Source of the DNA: Azospirillum sp. TSH64
Lineage (GTDB): Bacteria > Pseudomonadota > Alphaproteobacteria > Azospirillales > Azospirillaceae
Length of the DNA: 64,000 nucleotides
NCBI RefSeq assembly: GCF_003116035.1
Contig: NZ_LGQW01000015.1
Span: 5,242,353-5,306,352 of the forward strand
Direction of reading: 5' to 3'
Notes under the pieces: model-generated
Told to the model about the DNA's origin: nothing
What the model saw: only the letters and a program-made list of their open reading frames with translations
Database searches by the model: none
Part shown: positions 35,737 to 45,200 of the stretch, piece by piece
How the letters are laid out: the number at the start of each line of letters is the position of its first letter
Position numbering within the stretch: the first letter of the stretch is position 1
Made by a program: the position numbers and the translations under genes

Positions 35737-35964
35737 TTACGCCGCCATCCCATCGGCCGGGGCCGAGGCGATCAGGCGGTAATGGCTGGTGTCGGCGAGG
35801 ACCGAACAGCTCAGGGTCTTCGAGACGCCCTCGTCCTCGGTGCTGACGACGCGGGCGTGGGGGATGCCCAGCAGGTTGACCGTTGCCGTCACCCGCCAAC
35901 CGCGGCCGGCGGCGCTGCCGACCGGTTGGAAAACCTGCCCGATCTGGACATGCTTCTTGCTCAT
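35737..35964 (-). CDS. small conserved-looking protein, unknown function
   Basis: The 75-residue protein has no signal or membrane segment. It reads as a small beta-rich domain (HVQIGQVFQPVG, WRVTATVNLLGIPHARVVS, SVLADTSHYRLIA). I believe similar short proteins exist in related bacteria but cannot name a family. The start ATG at 35964 lacks a clear Shine-Dalgarno. It converges with rarA. Confidence 0.5.
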   Translation of the reverse strand: MSKKHVQIGQVFQPVGSAAGRGWRVTATVNLLGIPHARVVSTEDEGVSKTLSCSVLADTSHYRLIASAPADGMAA

Positions 35965-36140
35965 GACGGAAAACCCTCGGACGGCCGGTCGCCCATGGAG
36001 GCGCCGGCCTGTTGCGCAAAATTCAACCGACAGTTAAACGCAGCAACAAGTCGCGATCAACAGGGAAACCGTCGAATATCCCATAGGCCGGTAAATGCTG
36101 GGTGAAATGTCACGGCCGGCCCCCTCGGCCGACCGGCTTC

Positions 36141-37010
36141 TCAGCACCCCGATTTCGGCAGAGCCTCGATCTTTTCCAGCACGGCGTTGACGGTGAAATC
36201 GCCATAGTCGATCTGCATGGACTCGGCGATGCCGTTTTCCAGCAGATGCAGGCTCATCTCATATTCCGGCTGGGCCGAATCGCTCTGCACCGGGAAAAAG
36301 GCCATACGGACCGGCCAGGCCTTGCCCACCTTCAGCAACGGATCCTTGGCCGAATCCTTCGGCGCACCGGGCTTGCCGACGACGGTCGACACCTCGGTCG
36401 GGCCCTCCGCGTCGGAGCCGTCGAAGATTGTGCGGGTGAAGAAGGGCTCCTTGCGTTCGGCATGGTCCAGGATCGCCAGCGTGTGGGCGGTCGGGAACAT
36501 GGTTCCGGCCGGCAACTCCATCTCCTGCGGATCGGGCTTGGTGAACTGGGCGCTGCCGCCGCCGCCTTCGCCCAGGTTCGCCTCGCCGCGCACCTCCTCG
36601 TCGACCTCGCCGTTCACCAGCTTGCGGACGTTGAAGCGGTAGCGCAGGCCGTTCTTCGCCTCCCACGTCGTGTAGTTGGTGTTCATCGCCATGTCCTCGC
36701 CCTCGCTGTAGACGAAGCGCAGCTGGAAGCGCTGCTCCGTCGTCCAGCCGTCGCAGGCGTCGGCCCATTCGAACATCATGCGGCCGCGGACGTCGCTGAC
36801 CTTCGAGCCGTTGCGTGCCGACCCCAGCGACATGGCGTAGATCGCCCGGTGGGGCTGGATCTTTGCCGCCACCGCCGCCAGCGAGGTCGCGGCCGGCTGA
36901 GCCAGGGCAGGGGAGGCCGCGAGAAGCGCACCGGCGGAAACGGCGGCTGCGAAGACCGCACCAACGGTTGCCGGGAGGGCAGAGAGACGGTCGAGCAAGA
37001 CGGGATCCAC
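36141..37010 (-). CDS. eipB: EipB-like cell-envelope integrity protein (DUF1849)
   Basis: The 289-residue periplasmic protein has a signal peptide (about residues 1-32, ending SPALAQ). DUF1849 features follow: HRAIYAMSLGSARNGSKV, MMFEWADACDGWTTEQRFQL with its Cys, TTWEAKNGLRYRF, and a Cys as the last residue. In Brucella, EipB is a beta-spiral protein needed for envelope integrity, with a disulphide between the internal and C-terminal Cys; both are present here. No ATG is available, and GTG at 37010 starts the signal peptide, though no Shine-Dalgarno is visible. It is divergent from a hydroxyacid dehydrogenase. Confidence 0.82.
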   Translation of the reverse strand: MDPVLLDRLSALPATVGAVFAAAVSAGALLAASPALAQPAATSLAAVAAKIQPHRAIYAMSLGSARNGSKVSDVRGRMMFEWADACDGWTTEQRFQLRFVYSEGEDMAMNTNYTTWEAKNGLRYRFNVRKLVNGEVDEEVRGEANLGEGGGGSAQFTKPDPQEMELPAGTMFPTAHTLAILDHAERKEPFFTRTIFDGSDAEGPTEVSTVVGKPGAPKDSAKDPLLKVGKAWPVRMAFFPVQSDSAQPEYEMSLHLLENGIAESMQIDYGDFTVNAVLEKIEALPKSGC

Positions 37011-37106
37011 AGGTGATTGACGGCTCTTGGTGGAGTATGGGTGTTTTTGCCGCGGTCCGAAAGGCCCGCCACCCGAATGTCCTATCAATGGAAGGGAACC
37101 GCCGGA

Positions 37107-38135
37107 ATGACAAGCCCTGCCGAGGTGCAGCCCGTGACGCAGTCGGACAGTCCCGTCTCCCGCTCCGCCGGGCGCCCCGTGCTGCTGCTGACCCGCCGCC
37201 TTCCCGACGCGGTGGAGGCGCGGGCGTCGCGCGACTACCGGGCGGTGCTCAATCCGGAGGACCGCGCCTTCAGCGGCGAGGAGATCGCCGCCCGCGCCGC
37301 GGAGGCCGGGGCCGATGCCGTGCTCTGCTGTGCCGGCGACCGGCTGGATGCCGCCGCCATCGCCGCCCTGCCGCAGAGCGTTCGGGTGCTGGCGACCTTC
37401 TCGGTCGGGACCGACCACATCGACCTGGAGGCGGCGCGCGCCCGCGGCCTGACCGTCACCAACACGCCGGACGTGCTGACCGACGCCACCGCCGACATCG
37501 CCCTGCTTTTGCTGCTGGGGGCGGCGCGGCGCGCCTCGGAGGGCGAGCGGATGATCCGCGCCAATGCCTGGACCGGCTGGACACCGACCCAGCTGATGGG
37601 CACCCATGTCGGGGCCAAGCGGCTTGGCATCGTCGGCATGGGCCGCATCGGACAGGCGGTGGCGGCCCGCGCCCGCGCCTTCGGCATGGCCATCCATTAC
37701 AGCAACCGCCGCCGCTTGGCCCCGGAGCTGGAACTGGGCGCCATCTATCATGCCGATCCCGAGGCGATGCTGCCGGTGTGCGATGTTCTGTCGCTTCATT
37801 TCCCGGCCACGGCGGAAACCCGACATTGGCTGAACGCCGACCGGATCGAGCGGCTGCCGCCCGGCGCCATCCTGATCAACACCGCGCGCGGCAGCGTAGT
37901 GGATGACGGCGCGGTGATCGACGCGCTGAAGCGCGGGCGCCTCGCGGCGGCCGGGCTCGACGTGTTCGAGAACGAGCCGAATCTGCATCCCGGCTACCGC
38001 GACCTGGCGAACGCCTTCCTGCTGCCGCATCTGGGCAGCGCCACGGTGGAGACGCGGAACGCCATGGGGTTCAAGGCGCTGGACAATGTCGACGCGGCGA
38101 CGGCCGGCCGGCCGGCGCCGGACCGGGTGGTGTGA
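37107..38135 (+). CDS. D-isomer-specific 2-hydroxyacid dehydrogenase (glyoxylate/hydroxypyruvate reductase-like)
   Basis: The 342-residue NAD(P)-dependent dehydrogenase has LGIVGMGRIGQAVAARARAFG (Rossmann GxGxxG, about residue 175), the catalytic Arg in INTARGSVVDD, Glu in FENEPN and His in LPHLGSATVETR. The substrate is probably glyoxylate or hydroxypyruvate by similarity to the GRHPR/GyaR group. A 30-residue N-terminal extension (QPVTQSDSPVSRSAG) precedes the fold. ATG at 37107 has GAAGGGAA upstream. Confidence 0.88.
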   Translation: MTSPAEVQPVTQSDSPVSRSAGRPVLLLTRRLPDAVEARASRDYRAVLNPEDRAFSGEEIAARAAEAGADAVLCCAGDRLDAAAIAALPQSVRVLATFSVGTDHIDLEAARARGLTVTNTPDVLTDATADIALLLLLGAARRASEGERMIRANAWTGWTPTQLMGTHVGAKRLGIVGMGRIGQAVAARARAFGMAIHYSNRRRLAPELELGAIYHADPEAMLPVCDVLSLHFPATAETRHWLNADRIERLPPGAILINTARGSVVDDGAVIDALKRGRLAAAGLDVFENEPNLHPGYRDLANAFLLPHLGSATVETRNAMGFKALDNVDAATAGRPAPDRVV

Positions 38136-38369
38136 AGGGAGGGTGGAGCCTTTTGCCGGCCGCCCTCCGCTGCCTGCCCTCCACTGGCTGCGATCCCCTG
38201 CCTGCGATCCTTTGCCCGGCACTCCCGGCAGGGATTTCCTCCCCCGAACGATTGGAGTGGGCAGAAGATTCCGGTCTGGTGGGAAAGAGGCTCCACCCCT
38301 GCCGAATGATCCACGGGCGCAATCCGCCGGAAATGCATAAAATGCTTGGTATCTCCGGGGTGCGACGGG

Positions 38370-38387
38370 TTGGCACGGGGGTTGCTT
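38370..38387 (+). promoter_or_regulatory. sigma-54 (RpoN) promoter of the GGDEF gene
   Basis: TTGGCACGGGGGTTGCTT matches the RpoN consensus TTGGCACG-N4-TTGCT. GG and GC are exactly 10 bases apart. It places the transcript start about 35 bases before the GGDEF ATG. Confidence 0.82.
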
Positions 38388-38432
38388 GGAGAAAGGCGAA
38401 GTGTTCCGACCTTCATCTGAGGAGCCGACCCC

Positions 38433-39149
38433 ATGAACGCCATCGTCGCCGCCCTGGACCTGAAGCATCATGCCGCCGACCGTTTCGACGTGCCGGCAGG
38501 CTGGTCACCGGTCGCGCTGGCCTCGCGCGTCGGGCTTCTGCGGGGGACAGAGCGCCAGACGCTGGACGAGACGATCGCGTTGCTCGCCGAGGCAAAGGAG
38601 ACGATCGTCGAGTTGCAGGAGCGCATCGCCTACCTGGAAAGCCTGACGATGACGGACGAGCTGACCGGCCTCCTGAACCGGCGTGGCTTCTACAGCCACT
38701 TCCGGCGCGAACTGGCCTCGGCCCGGCGCACCGGCACCGCCGGCGGGCTGCTGGTCATGATCGACCTGGATGGCTTCAAGGCCATCAACGACACCCATGG
38801 CCATGTCGCCGGCGACGCCTATCTGCGGCAGGTGGCCCGCATGATCGTCGGCAATGTCCGGCAGGAGGATGTCGTCGCCCGGCTGGGTGGCGACGAGTTC
38901 GCCGTGCTGCTGACCAACACCGACACCGCCAACGGCCTCGCCCGCGCCCGCCAGCTGGCCGCCATCGCCGATGCCACCCATGTGGAGTGGGGTGGCCAGA
39001 GCCTGCCGGTCCGCTTCTCCGTCGGCACCCAGCCCTATGGCGCCGAGGACAGCGAGGACGAAGTGATGCGCCGCGCCGACGCCATGATGTATGGCGCCAA
39101 GGGAGCCCGCCGCCGCGACGCCAAGCGCAAGGCGAAGCGGGCGGCCTGA
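38433..39149 (+). CDS. diguanylate cyclase (GGDEF), soluble
   Basis: The 238-residue protein has an N-terminal helical region (residues 1-70, ending in a coiled-coil-like ETIALLAEAKETIVELQERI) and a GGDEF domain (75-235): TMTDELTGLLNRRGF, DLDGFKAINDTHGHVAGD and the active-site RLGGDEFAVLL. RQED nine residues before GGDEF fits the RxxD inhibitory site. It should make cyclic-di-GMP and be feedback-inhibited. GAGGAG precedes the ATG. A sigma-54 promoter at 38370 indicates control by an enhancer-binding protein. Confidence 0.92.
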   Translation: MNAIVAALDLKHHAADRFDVPAGWSPVALASRVGLLRGTERQTLDETIALLAEAKETIVELQERIAYLESLTMTDELTGLLNRRGFYSHFRRELASARRTGTAGGLLVMIDLDGFKAINDTHGHVAGDAYLRQVARMIVGNVRQEDVVARLGGDEFAVLLTNTDTANGLARARQLAAIADATHVEWGGQSLPVRFSVGTQPYGAEDSEDEVMRRADAMMYGAKGARRRDAKRKAKRAA

Positions 39150-39450
39150 GAAGGCCGGCGCTGCCCGTCATTGCCGTTCCGGACAATCGAGACCGCCCGC
39201 GTCCGCCGCGGGCGGTTTTCCGTTTCCCGACAGGGTGATCGCAGTCCGATAAGGGATGCCGGCGAGCGGTTCGGTAACGACTATTTAACCGTCGCGACCT
39301 AATCAGAAAGGGGGTATACCGGATCTGCGGTCCCGCAACCGCGACTTCGGCCCGCCGGCCGGGGGGAGCGCGTCCGCGGTGCGCACGGTGCGGCATCGGA
39401 CCGCGTGAACGGGACAGCGTGAACGCGGGGGTCACACCCAGGGAGGATGC
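39150..39450 (+). other. gene-free interval between the GGDEF gene and divK
   Basis: This 301-base stretch holds the GGDEF terminator (39191-39224), an AT-richer patch around 39270-39320 that probably contains the divK promoter, and a GC-rich leader. No convincing -35/-10 pair or CtrA site could be fixed. Confidence 0.5.
39191..39224 (+). terminator. terminator of the GGDEF gene
   Basis: ACCGCCCGCG-TCCGC-CGCGGGCGGT followed by TTTCCGTTT; a perfect 10-bp stem. Confidence 0.85.
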
Positions 39451-39858
39451 ATGCCAGCGGAGCCGTGCGGACCATTGGAGACCGGTGGTAAGCCGACCAA
39501 GACCGTCCTCATCGTCGAGGACAACGAGCTGAACATGAAGCTCTTTCATGACCTGCTCGAGGCCCACGGCTATGGCACGCTGCAGACCCGCGAAGGCATG
39601 GAGGCGATGCGTCTGGCCCGCCTGCATCGTCCCGACCTGATCCTGATGGACATCCAGCTTCCCGAAGTGTCGGGGCTGGAGGTCACCCGCTGGATCAAGG
39701 ACGATCCGGAGTTGAAGAGCATTCCGGTCGTCGCCGTCACAGCCTTCGCCATGAAGGGCGACGAAGAGAAAATCCGTCAGGGCGGCTGCGAGGATTATGT
39801 GGCGAAGCCCATCTCGGTCGTGAAATTTCTTGAAACGGTCAAGAAGTTTCTCGGGTAA
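39451..39858 (+). CDS. divK: single-domain response regulator DivK
   Basis: The 135-residue protein is one receiver domain with acidic pocket residues in IVEDNE (23-24), phospho-acceptor Asp67 in LILMDIQLPEVSG, the Thr in VVAVTAFAMKGD and Lys in VAKPISV. A 16-residue N-terminal extension precedes the usual TVLIVEDNELN. It lies 41 bases before pleD, the divK-pleD order known from Caulobacter, where it controls DivJ, PleC and the CtrA pathway. GGGAGG precedes the ATG. Confidence 0.93.
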   Translation: MPAEPCGPLETGGKPTKTVLIVEDNELNMKLFHDLLEAHGYGTLQTREGMEAMRLARLHRPDLILMDIQLPEVSGLEVTRWIKDDPELKSIPVVAVTAFAMKGDEEKIRQGGCEDYVAKPISVVKFLETVKKFLG

Positions 39859-39899
39859 GTCGCTTTCATCTGTACCAATTCTGCAGGATTTCCCTTCCG

Positions 39900-41294
39900 A
39901 TGTCCGCGCGTGTCCTTGTTGTCGATGACGTTCTGCCCAACGTGAAGCTGCTCGCGGCAAAGCTGACGCGCGAATACTTCAATGTGCTGACCGCCTTCAA
40001 CGGACCCGACGCGCTGGAGATGGTGCGGACGGAATCGCCCGACATCGTCCTGCTGGACGTCATGATGCCGGGCATGGACGGGTTCGAGGTCTGCGAGAAG
40101 ATCCGTTCCGACCCCGCCACCATGCACATCCCGGTGGTGATGGTCACGGCGCTGTCCGACATCGCCGACCGCGTCCGCGGGCTTGAGGCGGGAGCCGACG
40201 ATTTCCTGACCAAGCCGGTGAACGACATCGCGCTGTTCGCGCGCGTCCGCTCGCTGGTGCGGCTGAAGATGATGATGGACGAGTGGCGCCTGCGCGAGAC
40301 CACGTCGGGCCAGTTCGGCGTCATCGAGCGCAGCGGCACCATGCTGAGCGAGTCCTTCGAGCGCGCAAGCGTGCTGGTGCTGGAGGATTCCGCCCTCGAC
40401 CTCGAAAAGATCACGGACACGCTGGAGCGCGACCACAACACGGTGACCTCCGCCGACACCTGCGCCAAGGCGTTGGAACGGGCGCTGGGCAGCCCGCTCG
40501 ATCTGGTGGTGGTCAGCTTGACCCTGCTGAACGAGGATGGTCTGCGGCTCTGTTCGCAGCTGCGCTCGCACGAACGCACCCGGCAGGTGCCGATCCTGCT
40601 GATGGTCGACGACGGCGACCTTGGGCAGGTGGCGAAGGGGCTGGAACTCGGCGCCAACGATTACGTCATCAAGCCGGTCGACCGGAACGAACTGCTGGCC
40701 CGCGCCCGCACCCAGATTCGGCGCAAGCGCTATCAGGAACGGCTGCGCTCCAATTACGAGCAGAGCCTGTCGATGGCGCTGACCGACAGCCTGACCGGCG
40801 TCTTCAACCGCCGCTACGTCAACGCCCATCTGCCCCGGCTGCTGGAGCGCGCCATCGACAGCCACAAGCCGGTGTCGGTGCTGATGTTCGACATCGACCA
40901 TTTCAAGGTGGTCAACGACACCTACGGCCACGCCATCGGCGACGAGGTGCTCCGCGAGGTTTCCGCCCGCGCCAGCCGCAACCTGCGCACCTTCGACCTC
41001 GTCGCCCGGCTGGGCGGCGAGGAATTCATCGTCATCCTGCCGGACACCGACGGCGAAGCGGCGCTGATCGTCGCCGAGCGCCTGCGCTCGCGCATCGCTG
41101 ACTTCCCCTTCGCCGTCTCGGCCGACCGCGGCGAGATCAACGTGACGGTGTCGATCGGCATCTCCATCGGCGGCCGGCTGGGCGATACCGCCGAGGGTCT
41201 GGTCCGCCGGGCCGACGAGGCGCTGTACGAGGCCAAGCGCTCTGGCCGCAACTGCGTGATCGCCGACGCCCGCGCCGACCAGCTGGAAGGTTGA
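39900..41294 (+). CDS. pleD: PleD-type response regulator/diguanylate cyclase
   Basis: The 464-residue protein has REC1 (1-125) with the phospho-acceptor Asp53 in LLDVMMPGMDG, REC2 (about 155-275) and a GGDEF domain (about 295-455) with active site RLGGEEFIVIL. RTFD nine residues before GGEEF is the inhibitory-site RxxD. In REC2 the acceptor Asp is replaced (LVVVSLTLLNEDG), so it is an adaptor domain, as in Caulobacter PleD. It makes cyclic-di-GMP when phosphorylated and dimeric, normally during the swarmer-to-stalk transition. It is in an operon with divK. Confidence 0.95.
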   Translation: MSARVLVVDDVLPNVKLLAAKLTREYFNVLTAFNGPDALEMVRTESPDIVLLDVMMPGMDGFEVCEKIRSDPATMHIPVVMVTALSDIADRVRGLEAGADDFLTKPVNDIALFARVRSLVRLKMMMDEWRLRETTSGQFGVIERSGTMLSESFERASVLVLEDSALDLEKITDTLERDHNTVTSADTCAKALERALGSPLDLVVVSLTLLNEDGLRLCSQLRSHERTRQVPILLMVDDGDLGQVAKGLELGANDYVIKPVDRNELLARARTQIRRKRYQERLRSNYEQSLSMALTDSLTGVFNRRYVNAHLPRLLERAIDSHKPVSVLMFDIDHFKVVNDTYGHAIGDEVLREVSARASRNLRTFDLVARLGGEEFIVILPDTDGEAALIVAERLRSRIADFPFAVSADRGEINVTVSIGISIGGRLGDTAEGLVRRADEALYEAKRSGRNCVIADARADQLEG

Positions 41295-41400
41295 GGGGCG
41301 GACCCAGGCGTCCGCACCCCTTTTTCGTCCCCTTGCTGTCCCTGCTGCGCCGCACCATGTGGCAAAGCCGTTCCTTTCCACCGGCATCATTGGGGATCCG

Positions 41401-42066
41401 ATGCTCGCCACCGCCAGCGGCGCCATCACCCATCTGGGCAGCAGCAGCCTCCTCGTTCCACTGTCCGCCCTCTATGCGACCGCGCTGTGGCGGCACCACT
41501 CGGCGCCGCTGGCGCTGCGCTGGCTGCTGGCCCTGGCGCTCTGCCTTGGCGCGATGGTCGTGCTGAAGCTGATCGGGCATGGCTGCGGCCTGCCGGACTT
41601 TCCGCTGTTCCCCTCGCTGTTCGCCGGTGACCGCTTCATCAGCCCCAGCGGCCATGCTGCCTTTTCCGCCGTCTTCTACGGGTCGGTGTCGGCACTGGCC
41701 GCGCGCAATGCTGAATCGCGCTGGCTGCGCATCGGTCTGCCGCTGGCGGCGGTGGCGCTGGTGCTGGCCATCGGGGCCTCGCGCGTCGCCGTCTCGGCCC
41801 ATTCCGGGGCGGAGGTGGTGGCCGGGCTGACCATCGGCGGGCTGTCGGCCCTGCTGTTCCTGTGGAGCAGCCGCAAGGACGGCGCCCCGCGGCTGCGTCC
41901 CTCTCCCTGGCTGGCGGGTGCGATGGTGCTCGGGCTCGCCCTGCTGGTCCATGCCGGCGACCCGTCCTTTGTCGAAGGGACCATCCGCTGGGCCGCCCAT
42001 CAGCTCGGCAGCGGGGCCGGCCTGTGCGAGCTGGCCGGCCACGTGTTTCCCGGCAGCCGCGGATAA
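41401..42066 (+). CDS. PAP2-family membrane phosphatase
   Basis: The 221-residue membrane protein has the three PAP2 signature blocks: VLKLIGHGCG (KxxxxxxR-like region), SPSGHAAFSAVF with the catalytic-site His, and SRVAVSAHSGAEVVAG. It has six or so hydrophobic helices. It may dephosphorylate undecaprenyl diphosphate or phosphatidic acid at the inner membrane. ATG at 41401 follows GGGGA; an earlier GTG at 41359 is possible. Classic residues in the first block are weaker than usual. Confidence 0.82.
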   Translation: MLATASGAITHLGSSSLLVPLSALYATALWRHHSAPLALRWLLALALCLGAMVVLKLIGHGCGLPDFPLFPSLFAGDRFISPSGHAAFSAVFYGSVSALAARNAESRWLRIGLPLAAVALVLAIGASRVAVSAHSGAEVVAGLTIGGLSALLFLWSSRKDGAPRLRPSPWLAGAMVLGLALLVHAGDPSFVEGTIRWAAHQLGSGAGLCELAGHVFPGSRG

Positions 42067-42210
42067 CTCACCAACCGGGGTGAAGCCGGCGGCATCCTGT
42101 GTTATGACGGACGGCCGCGCACGGTCCCGGCAACACGGCGCCGTTCACGTCACTGCTCAAGCCAAAGGCTTGCGCTGCGCTGCGTAAGATCCTATACCGA
42201 CGCCCCGTTT

Positions 42211-42245
42211 CCGTTCCGTTCCGTTCCGTTCCGTTCCGTTCCGTT
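42211..42245. repeat. pentanucleotide tandem repeat (CCGTT)x7
   Basis: Seven perfect CCGTT units, with partial units on both sides (CCGTTT before, CCGTTTTC after). It ends 45 bases before the SNF2 helicase start and lies in the untranslated or promoter region of that gene. Confidence 0.9.
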
Positions 42246-42290
42246 TTCGCGCCCAACCCATCCAAACTGCCCTGGTCACCCCCGCACCGC

Positions 42291-45200
42291 ATGTCGCTTT
42301 TTGATGCCTTGCCGCGTGGCCCTTCGTCGGGTGGCGCCGCCGTCCCCTTCGGTCAGGATGACCTGACGCGCGTCTTCGATGCCAAGACGCTGCAGCGCGG
42401 CCGCACGCTGATGATGACGGGTGCGGTGGCGCTGGGTGCGCCCGGCAGCGACCGGATCGAGGCGGAGGTCAGCGACCTCGGCCGCCGGCTGTCGGTGACG
42501 GTGACCCCGGTTCAGGGCAAGCGCGGCGTGGTGCTCGACCGCACCTGTTCCTGTGGCCGCAACGCCTGCGCCCATATGGCGGCGGCGGCGATGCTGGCAC
42601 TGGAAAGCCGTCCGGAATGGCGCCGCGCCTCCCTGTTCGACGTGGCCGACGTGAAGGCGCCGCTCGCCCCGCCGCCGCCACCTCCGGTTCCGCTCGCGTC
42701 CCCGCCGGCCGCTGCGGCCACCGTACAGCCATCGGCGCCGTCTCCCGCATCGCCTCCTGTGCCGCCGGTTGCTCCCAAGCCCCCGCTCACCCTGGTCCGT
42801 CCGCCGGTTCCGCCGCCGGTCCGCAGCGTGGCGCCACCCCCTCCGCCACCTCCGGCCCCGAAGCCGGAGCCGGTGCGCAGCCTGCGCTGGACGCTGGAGC
42901 CGGGGCAGGGCGATGTGGCCTGCTACATCCTGGCGGAGTTCGTGGCGGAGGGGGAGGCCGACGGCAGCCCCGCCACCCCGCGCGACGTGCTGGCCAAGGC
43001 GCCGCGCTCGCTGGACGGCGATGCCGACCGCGCCATCGCCCGGCTGCTCGGCGGCGGCGGTACGGAGCGCACCCCCGTCGCCAAGAGCCGGGGCGAGGCG
43101 GTGGATCGCCTGCTGCGTCGCTTGCTCTCCACCGGCCGGCTGCGCTGGCGTGACGGCACCCCGCTGGCCGAGGCGCCGGGCCGCACCGTCCGCACCTTCC
43201 GCGACCCGGCCACGCGCAAGCTGCGCCCGACCGGTCTGCCTGAGCGCAGCGTGCTGGTGAAGGGCCAGTCCTACTGGTGCGTCGACAGCGCCACCGGCAC
43301 TGTCTTCCCGGTCGATCTCCAGGTGGTGGAGGTGCCGAAGGCCAAGCCGGTACCGCCCGCCCCGCCGCCGCCGCCGGTGCCGTCGAAGGCCACCCCGTCG
43401 CGCCTGTTCGGCCCGTCGCGCGGTGGTGTCGCGTCGATGCCGCGCATCGCTCCGCCACCTCCGTCTATTTCCACGCCTAGCTTCCGCGACAGCGGCATTC
43501 CCGGCGTGCGCAGCGGAGCGGCGGATGCCGCGGCCATCGTCGAGCGCTCCCCCCGCATCATCGCCCGCCTTGGCCGCGTGGTGACGCCGGCCGATGGGCT
43601 GGTCGACGTGCTGCGCCTGTCCTTCGACTATGGCGAGCCCGGCAATGCGGTGGAGATCGAGCCCGACGACCAGCGCCAGTTCGCCCGCTACGAGGATGAG
43701 TTCAATGAGGTCACCTTCGTCCGCCGCGACAAGGCCGACGAGCAGGCGGCGCTGGACCGGCTGTCCGGCCTCGGATTCGCCCAGGCGCGCATCGAGCCGC
43801 CGAAAGGCGCCTTGAACGCCCGCGGCTCCCGCGTCCACTGGCTGACCGGCCGGGACGTCGAGGAGCGCTGGCAGCATTTCCTGACCAACGAGGTCCCCGC
43901 CCTGACCAAGGCCGGCTGGATCATGGAGGTCGGCGCCGATTTCGGCACCAAGGTGATCGAACCGGGCGCCGAGGTCGAGGTCGCCGTGCGCGATGCCGGC
44001 GATGGCTGGTTCGACCTGGATGTCGGTGTCGAGATCGACGGCGAGCGCCAGCCGCTGCTGCCGATCCTGGCCCGGCTGGTGGAGAAGGGCGGCCTGTCGA
44101 CCACCCGCATCATCGACGGCCGCGCCCACATCGTTCTCGACGACGGCAACGTGCTGGCCCTGCCGGCCGAGCGGATCGAGCGGCTGCTCAGCGTGCTGGA
44201 AGCGATGCTGGACAGCGGGCGCAGCAGCGGCGACCGGCTGAAGGTTCCGCTGGCCGAGGCCGATTCGCTGCTGGACATCGACGACCTGATCGCCCGGCGC
44301 GGCGACGAGACGGCGCAGATCGACGGCTATCTCCAGCGCCTGCGCGCCGACGAGATGCCGGGCGACATGACCCCGCCGCCGGGCTTCAAGGGGGAGCTGC
44401 GCGACTACCAGCGCGGCGGCCTTGCCTGGATGCAGAGCCTGCGCGCCAACAACGTCGCCGGCATCCTGGCCGACGACATGGGTCTCGGCAAGACCGCCCA
44501 GACACTGGCCCACATCGCCATGGAAGAGCATGAGGGCCGGCTGACCGAGCCCTGCCTGGTGGTGGTGCCGACCAGCCTCGTGCCGAACTGGGTGGCGGAA
44601 TCGGAGCGCTTCACCCCGCATCTGCGCGTCGTCGTGCTGCATGGCATCGACCGTCACGGCAAGCTGTCGGAAATCGACCGCGCCCACATTGTGGTAACCA
44701 CCTATGGCGTGGTGGCGCGCGACGTCGATCTGCTGAAGCGGCTGACCTGGCACATGATCGTGCTGGACGAGGCGCAGGCGATCAAGAACCCCGACGGCAA
44801 GGCGACCCGCGCCGTGGCGGCGCTGCCGGCGCGGCATCGGCTCTGCCTGTCCGGCACGCCGGTGGAAAACAATCTGGGCGAGCTGTGGAGCCAGTTCGCC
44901 TTCCTGATGCCGGGCCTGCTGGGCGACCGCAAGGAGTTCGGCAAGCGCTACCGCGTGCCCATCGAGAAGCGCGGCGACAACACCCGCGCCAACCTGCTGA
45001 TGCGCCGCATCCGCCCCTTCCTGCTCCGCCGCACCAAGGAGGCGGTGGCGAAGGAGCTGCCGCCGAAGACCGAGGTGGTGGTGCGCATCGACCTGGAACG
45101 CGACCAGCGCGACCTCTACGAGACCATCCGCTTGTCGGTGAACGAGACGGTGCGTGCGGCGCTGGCCGCCAGCGGCAAGGGGCTGGGGCAGAACGCCATC

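Noticed and set aside
39285..39303. TTAACC ... CTAA before divK as a CtrA box
   Set aside because: CtrA needs TTAA-N7-TTAA; here the spacing is too long and the second half is incomplete.
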